A stretch of 64,000 nucleotides of DNA from Trileptium ribeirensis (lineage: Eukaryota > Nematoda > Enoplea > Enoplida > Thoracostomopsidae), in contig JASANE010027801.1 in the NCBI GenBank assembly GCA_030248225.1, positions 1-64,000 of the forward strand, in the 5' to 3' direction. Of this stretch, positions 58,239 through 64,000 are shown piece by piece (positions within the stretch are counted from its first letter, which is position 1; each line of letters starts with the position of its first letter). The notes under the pieces were generated by a model. The model did no database searches and had not been told where the DNA came from. It was given only the letters and a program-made list of their open reading frames with translations. The position numbers and the translations under genes were made by a program.

Positions 58239-60112
58239 ATGCAGTTTTTAGCAACGAATTTTCGCATTGCAATGAAATCAGATAATGGCGACTGGTATAT
58301 TCCGATAGGCGAAACCGTGTTTGTCCAATGTGTATCGTGTAATCGTGGAGACCGCCTTTTAATTTACCGAAATGGACGTCAGGTATCAATACATATTGTT
58401 TTTAAAGCAGAAATTTATAACTTATCATGTTGTCTCTGAGTAATTAAATGGACAAGCAGATGTATTAAAATACTCATATATGTTATATATATCAGTATTT
58501 TACATCTGTACATAGTACATCTAGTCAACGTCAGTAAATCTATGGCTTTTAGCCCAATGCTCATTTATTATATGGCGCTATCTCATACTACCAAAGTTTG
58601 AAATTTCTATAAAATAGAAATAAATCGCTCAATGGTTTATTGCAAAATATAAAAAAATTAATTACGGTTTTCAAAACACCCTCGAGAAATTGTCGGTAAT
58701 GCTCCAAATCATCCGGATGTACGTGTTAACCAGTGGCGTTGCCAGAAAATTTCAGTTGAGAAAGTACCCACACAATGTCGTGGTTAACAAATTATGTGAA
58801 TGTGACGGTTTCAAGTTGAAAAAAACTTAATCTGCAAACTTTGGGCACGATCAAAACTTGGGTGGCGGCACGACCATCAATGCCCCAGTCCGTTGGATAC
58901 ATCATCAGTATTACCTCTTATCCGAAACGCTCATCATAATGTATAGCAATATTTCCAGATCCGATATGTGCTGTTTTAAATGTTGTGACATGTTTTTCAA
59001 CAATCTGTGGTGCAGCATGATCGTGTTTGCGTCGTATAACGCAAAATGGGCTTATGAGGAATTGTTTGCTAGTCGGACTGCTGAAGTCGCCCATACGAAA
59101 TTGTTGTGCGGCGAACGTTTATCTGATTGCGTTTTTTAGTGCAGTAGGTTAAATTCCGTCTAGAGTTTAATTATCAAGTTTACAAGGTTGCGCCTTTGAC
59201 TTGTTTTTTTAATCAGTCTCTGCATCATGCGCCATGCAAGTTGCAGAATGTATTTCGATTGCTGATTCACAGAATAATGCGCCCATCTACTCGAAAATTT
59301 TTGTTACATACGATATGTCGTACGTAGCGTGTTACATACGACATGGCGTATGTAACCCGCGTTACATACAACATGTCGTATGTAACCAGAGTTACATACG
59401 GCATGTCGTATGCAACCAGTGTCACATACTACATGTCGTATGCAACCTGTACATAGAATTTTACGAAATAAACCCTATATCGCTATTTCTATCCGTTATA
59501 AAGCATACATGCTCAAGGTCCGAGGTACCAGGGGGTGGTCAGTTGCTCGGGGTGGGAGCAGGCCTGTGGCCATCGTTGCGGTCAGCCGGTCGGGGTGGAA
59601 TGGGATGTGGTACGGCGCCTTCGGAGGTTATAGGTTTGCCGCCTACAGCGCCGCCTGGAGGGTTGGACAACCTGTCAGGGGGTAAGCTCTTGGCGGCCGA
59701 CGGGGTCCGAACGTTAGGGTAAGGCTTTGGCCTCAGGGAAGCTTAGAGCAGCGAGGGTTAGGGTAAGGGCAGCAAAGCTTAGGGAAGCTTAGAGCGGTAT
59801 CGGTTATGGCATTCCCGAGTTATTGCCGATCACACACAAGAATTTAAAAGATTTCAAACCCGCAACACACAAACTCCACTACGTTACACTGCGCTCTGAT
59901 TACATAGATATGACCGCCATATTTCTGACTCATTAATATTTTTATAAGTTTGCTTTTGTTGTGTAGCTCAGTTTGCTTTTAACGCTAAACTTGAACCAGC
60001 CAACGCTTACCAATTTCTGGACTTGTTTGACGATACATACGAAAAACATTTAAAAGACGCTTTTCAACCTCATGATAAACCTGAAAATTCCCATCGCAAC
60101 ATTGGACTCTGA
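58239..60112 (+). CDS. candidate two-exon small gene, unknown product
   Basis: Exon 1 from ATG 58239 to 58382 (48 codons) contains GDWYIPIGETVFVQCVSC and RLLIYRNGRQ, a pattern loosely like the B and C strands of an Ig-type domain. It ends in phase 0 at CAG/GTATCA. A frame at 59972-60112 follows TTTGTTGTGTAGCTCAG, starts in phase 0 and reads FAFNAKLEPANAYQFLDLFD and then AFQPHDKPENSHRNIGL with TGA. Joining them needs a 1.6-kb intron that contains a small hAT-like element and the dyad array. The two exons could belong to different genes. A further open frame (58957-59139, TAG stop) lies between them. Confidence 0.25.
58731..58909. mobile_element. small hAT-like element
   Basis: The left end CAGTGGCGTTGCCAGAAAAT is a typical hAT terminus. 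The right end GGATACATCATCAG is a poor reverse complement, preceded by GGTGGCGGCACGACCATCAA and TGCCCCAGTCCG, as at the inner end of many such elements. About 180 bp, non-coding. No target duplication found. Confidence 0.45.
59303..59447. repeat. 30-bp tandem array of TTACATACGACATGTCGTATGTAA dyads
   Basis: Five units start at 59303, 59331, 59361, 59391 and 59421. The core TACGACATGTCGTA is a perfect palindrome, extended on both sides by TTACA and TGTAA with small changes in each unit. Separating words are CC/GC/CAGAG. It could form a chain of hairpins or act as a cluster of binding sites for a dimeric protein. The reading frame across it gives a ten-residue repeat that I consider incidental. 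Confidence 0.85.
59448..59971. other. GC-rich patch and spacer
   Basis: At 59515-59715 a GC-richer patch (CCGAGGTACCAGGGGGTGG, GTCAGCCGGTCGGGG) is followed by two direct copies of AGGGAAGCTTAGAGC (about 59737 and 59783) and short TTAGGGTAAGG words. No gene called. Confidence 0.45.
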
Positions 60113-60765
60113 TCAGGAATAATATGCGTAACAACGTCGATTTAACGTAAATCTTTATATTTCAATCTCAAGTCATGTCATTTATTTTTATTTAATTTCA
60201 AAATCACGTAAACGGTATCTCCGGTATTTCCCATTATAATTGACATGAGCTAAGACAAGCCGTTATAAAGACTAATTATAAATATTTCTACGACATTTTA
60301 TGCACATTTTCTGTGATGTAAACATTAAATTCTTTTACCTCCTGGTATTTTTTCCATAACTCCAAATTTAACGATTTTTCCATTAATTACAAATTCAATC
60401 CAAAGCGGCTAAAGTTTTCGTAACTCAAGCGATATGCGTACTTTCAGTACTGCTGGACATAACTCCGAAAACCGGTGAAACAACTTTTCCGATACAGTAG
60501 TTAACGCCCACATTTGAAAGTCTAAGCTCGATGGCACCTTGGAGGCAGGGCGGTACACCCAGAATTTTCTCAAATAGTTGAGATATTTTGTATCATTTTT
60601 AGCACGAAACTTGACAAAATTTGACGCGGTCTTTGTGTAATTTTGATATTTTTTACGCCATAGCGTAGAAAATTTTACATGAAATGTATCATTGGAACCA
60701 CAATATCAATGTTAAGTGACAACCTGACACGCCGATCCACGCCCCTAATCGTTGGTCTGTAGTTT

Positions 60766-61517
60766 ATGGATCACGTCGTCGTAAGCCCTGTACAATAGTT
60801 TAGTTTTTCTGAACAAGGCTTTTGCTAAATTTACATTTTGGATACGACCAGATAAGAAAACCATTGGAGTAACATCTATGCATTGTGATGTTAATGTCGG
60901 GTCTAATAGGAACAAATAGGACCGGATCCGGTTATAAGCGCATTGGTCGGGTTGGCTTAGTTATAAACTTATCGAGTCGATTCTGGATATTATAAATAAT
61001 GCTGTATCTCCACTATTATATCCGTGTCTTAATATATTATGTTTTATTTGCTGGGCGGGAATCAGTTTTTCGGCTTTTATGTTTGAGCTAAATTAACAAT
61101 TAATTGTTCTTCAGGTTAGCGGGGTAACACGATCGACGAAGGAGAGCAGTCGTCAAGCTTGCAAACATGCTTCTCAGTTCTATTCATCGTCGTCACCTGT
61201 ATTAACGGCTCCAGCGTCGAGAATTTATTCCTATGCTCGAGATCGCATTGTTGTTGACGATTTTGGAAATTTTTGGATCACTAAATTTAGCAAAGGTATG
61301 TTTTGCTGCGAGTGTGTGTGGAACTTTAATAACGTTTAATGTTAGCTAAAAATAAGAGTACAATATCAAATTACAGTACTTGGTGTAGTGGAGCTGTGGG
61401 TTTTCTGTAGCCTCAAGGTTAATCGAACCTTTCGTCCTTGTCTCAGCAGAACTGCCATGGACAACATCTACCAAGACTGATCGTAGTGTTCATGTGGTCG
61501 ACCAGTATAAAAGCTGA
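60766..61517 (+). CDS. candidate three-exon gene, 100 residues, unknown product
   Basis: Exon 1 (60766-60780) is ATG plus four codons (MDHVV), ending in phase 0 at GTC/GTAAGC. A 334-bp intron ends in TTAATTGTTCTTCAG. Exon 2 (61115-61295) has 60 codons with well mixed composition (VSGVTRSTKESSRQACKHAS, then YARDRIVVDDFGNFWITKF) and ends in phase 1 at AAAG/GTATGT. A 115-bp intron ends in GGGTTTTCTGTAG. Exon 3 (61411-61517) continues in phase with SRLIEPFVLVSAELPWTTST and stops at TGA. All four splice sites are good and both phases agree. No signal peptide or membrane segment, and no family recognised. Confidence 0.4.
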
Positions 61518-62128
61518 AACAAATGATAGGAACAAATGGAACGCAAAGCAAGCAAGTATCAATGTCAGTAAATGATTGAGAAAAATTTATTTTTAAGCAG
61601 CATATATTCTTTTGCTTTTATGTGCAAAAATTTGCGAAGAAACACAATTCATGTATTACGCCCATAGCTCTACAGAAAAGAACGATAACATCTTTACATA
61701 ATAATAGTATTTTGTGGCAAACATATATTTTTCCAATTATGACTTTTACTATTAGCCTTATCCAAGCAAAAGATATTAACACTGACGTCCGAAACGAATT
61801 TTTATACGTTTTTATGAATAGATCAACATGGCGGCGATTTATACCATGCCTGTTTTTATTACATATCTAGGCTTCCTTTTATCTCCTATTCATTCATGTT
61901 TTGGCTTTTTTGTTTTTCGAACAATATTTATTAATTCCTAATTATCGCGGTAGCTGGGATTTCGTGTTAGCGCGGCGCATCTGCATAATTACTACTATAT
62001 AGTTCATAAAAAAGACGGAACAGGCTCATAGTGATAATACGGGCCACATGTATGTTCTGATCACAGGGTGAGACCTTGTACTGAATCAGTCCGATTACAT
62101 CCACAGGACATACTTCTCTTTTCTTTAT
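61518..62128. other. 3' flank and spacer, no gene called
   Basis: AT-rich DNA. It contains a copy of the recurrent motif CGGTAGCTGGGATTTCGTG (61948-61966). The 82-codon frame at 61622-61870 is Ile/Thr/Asn-rich without splice support. Confidence 0.4.
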
Positions 62129-63975
62129 TCAACTCTGGAAACTAAAGCAACCAGACAACGATAACTTTTGCCTTATTATGTGGCAGCACGTTTGTTAATG
62201 TAAAGGCACGCAGAAAGTTCAAACTCTGGAAAGTAAAGCAACCAGAGAACGACAACTTTTGCCTTATTATGTGGCAGCACGGTTGTTAATGTAAAGGCAC
62301 GCATAAAGCTCAAACTCTGGAAACTAAAGCAACCAGACAACGACAACTTTTGCCATATTATGTGGTAGTACGGTTGTTGATGTAAAGGCACGCAGAAAGC
62401 TCAAACTCTGGAAACTAAAGCAACCAGACAACGACAACTTTTGCCTTATTATGTGGCAGCACGGTTGTTAATATAAAGGCACGCAGAAAGCTCAAACTCT
62501 GGAAACTAAAGCAACCAGACAACGACAACTTTTGCCTTATTATGTGGCAGCACGGTTGTTAATGTAAAGGCACGCAGAAAGCTCAAACTCTGGAAACTAA
62601 AGCAACCAGACAACGACAACTTTTGCCTTATTATGTGCCAGCACGGTTGTTAATGTAAAGGCACGCAGAAAGCTGAAACTCTGGAAAGTAAAACAACCAG
62701 ACAACGACAACTTTTGCCTTATTATGTGGCAGCACGGTTGTTAATGTAAAGGCACGCAGAAAGCTCAAACTCTGGAAACTAAAGCAACCAGACAACGACA
62801 ACTTTTGCCTTATTATGTGGCGGCACGGTTGTTAAAGTAAAGGCACGCAGAAAGCTCAAACTCTGGAAAGTAAAGCAACCAGGCAACGACAACTTTTGCC
62901 TTATTATGTGGCAGCACGGTTGTTAATGTAAAGGCACGCAGAAAGCTCAAACTCTGGAAACTAAAGCAACTAGACAACGACAAGTTTTGCCTTATTATGT
63001 GGCAGCACGGTTGTTAATGTAAAGGCACGCAGAAAGCTCAAACTCTGGAAACTAAAGCAACCAGACAACGACAACTTTTGCCTTATTATGTGGCAGCACG
63101 GTTGTTAATGTAAAGGCACGCAGAAAGCTCAAACTCTGGAAACTAAAGCAACTAGGCAACGACAACTTTTGCCTTATTACGTGGCAGCACGGTTGTTAAT
63201 GTAAAGGCACACAGAAAGCTCAAACTCTGGAAACTAAAACAACCAGACAACGACAACTTTTGCCTTATTATGTGGCAGCACGGTTGTTAATGTAAAGGCA
63301 CGCAGAAAGCTGAAACTCTGGAAAGTAAAGCAACCAGACAACGACAACTTTTGCCTTATTATGTGGCAGCACGGTTGTTAATGTAAAGGCACGCAGAAAG
63401 CTGAAACTCTGGAAAGTAAAGCAACCAGACAACGACAACTTTTGCCTGATTATGTGGCAGCACGGTTGTTAATGTAAAGGCACGCAGAAAGCTCAAACTC
63501 TCGAAACTAAAGCAACCACACAACGACAACTTTTGCCTTATTATGTGGCGGCACGGTTGTTAATGTAAAGGCACGCAGAAAGCTCAAACTCTGGAAATTA
63601 AAGCAACCAGACAACGATAACTTTTGCCTTATTATGTGGCAGCACGGTTGTTAATGTAAAGGCACGCAGAAAGCTCAAACTCTGTAAACTAAAGCAACCA
63701 GACAACGACAACTTTTGCCTTATTATGTGGCAGCACGGTTGTTGATGTAAAGGCACGCAGAAAGCTCAAACTCTGGAAACTAAAGCAACCAGACAACGAC
63801 AACTTTTGCCTTACTATGTGGCAGCACGGTTGTTAATGTAAAGGCACGCAGAAAGCTCAAACTCTGGAAACTAAAGCAACCAGACAACGACAACTTTTGC
63901 CTTATTATGTGGCAGCACGGTTGTTAATGTAAAGGCACGCAGAAAGCTCAAACTCTGGAAACTAAAGCAACCAGA
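62129..63975. repeat. 91-bp satellite, about 20 units
   Basis: The unit contains CAAACTCTGGAAACTAAAGC, AACCAGACAACGACAACTTT, TGCCTTATTATGTGGCAGCA, CGGTTGTTAATGTAAAGGCA and CGCAGAAAGCT. Repeats start at 62129, 62220, 62311, 62402 and so on to 63949, exactly 91 bp apart. Variation is limited to single bases (for example GGAAACTAA/GGAAAGTAA, GTGGCAG/GTGGCGG). The array starts and ends inside the window, the last unit breaking off after AAGCAACCAGA. Confidence 0.97.
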
Positions 63976-64000
63976 ACGTTTGTTCTAAATTAAAAACCAC

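Noticed and set aside
59715..59770. TTAGGGT words resembling telomeric repeats
   Set aside because: Only two isolated occurrences with different neighbours, not a tandem run.
60548..60746. Possible small element with CAGGGCGG and CGCCCCT ends
   Set aside because: The ends do not match each other beyond a few bases and no target duplication is visible.
62176..62391. Minus-strand frame of 71 codons in the 91-bp satellite
   Set aside because: 91 is not a multiple of three and the frame ends after fewer than three units, so it is incidental.
62129..63975. Regular repeats considered as a CRISPR array
   Set aside because: The whole 91-bp unit repeats with no unique spacers, and the context is eukaryotic.

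Overview
The window looks like nuclear DNA of an invertebrate metazoan. It is AT-rich and has no dense or operon-like coding. Plausible coding pieces are short and framed by GT-AG intron signals. The recognisable parts are animal-type mobile elements: a hAT element with a ZMYM1/THAP12-like transposase, a decayed Ty3/Gypsy retroelement, a KRBA2/Ginger-like integrase fragment, several MITE families, a tRNA-related short repeat, foldback elements, minisatellites and a satellite. I cannot name the species or phylum. No rRNA, canonical tRNA or CRISPR was found, and no host gene was recognised by family. Most gene calls are therefore exon-level hypotheses from reading frame, splice signals and phase.

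Layout. 0-2.6 kb: two exon-like plus-strand ORFs. 2.6-9.4 kb: a distinctly GC-richer block without convincing genes but with retroelement-like signals (a primer-binding-site-like motif, a tRNA-like sequence, microsatellites, a three-copy tandem repeat). 9.5-18.9 kb: weak multi-exon candidates on both strands, MITEs, GC-rich islands and a 44-bp tandem array. 19-36 kb: AT-rich, intron-like or intergenic DNA with a few exon candidates, two adjacent copies and one distant copy of a tRNA-related repeat, a foldback element and MITEs. 37.36-40.33 kb: a hAT element carrying a frameshifted transposase and a nested smaller element. 40.5-43.1 kb: a broken Gypsy gag-pol.

44.46-54.91 kb: the most striking structure, a palindrome with two arms of about 4.95 kb around a unique 530-bp spacer. 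Each arm carries the same parts in mirror order: a 210-bp coding-like tandem duplication, a possible two-exon membrane-protein gene, foldback DNA and a very G-rich 21-bp minisatellite. The spacer holds the N-terminal zinc-binding part of a KRBA2/Ginger-like integrase, broken by stops and a frameshift. A 20-bp direct repeat lies at or near both outer ends.

55-64 kb: another foldback element, a decayed GC-rich minisatellite, two candidate small plus-strand genes (58.2-60.1 and 60.8-61.5 kb), a 30-bp array of perfect dyads and a 91-bp satellite of about 20 units. The mobile elements are mostly dead. The palindrome could be a giant-TIR element or a segmental inverted duplication, and the sequence alone does not decide between them.
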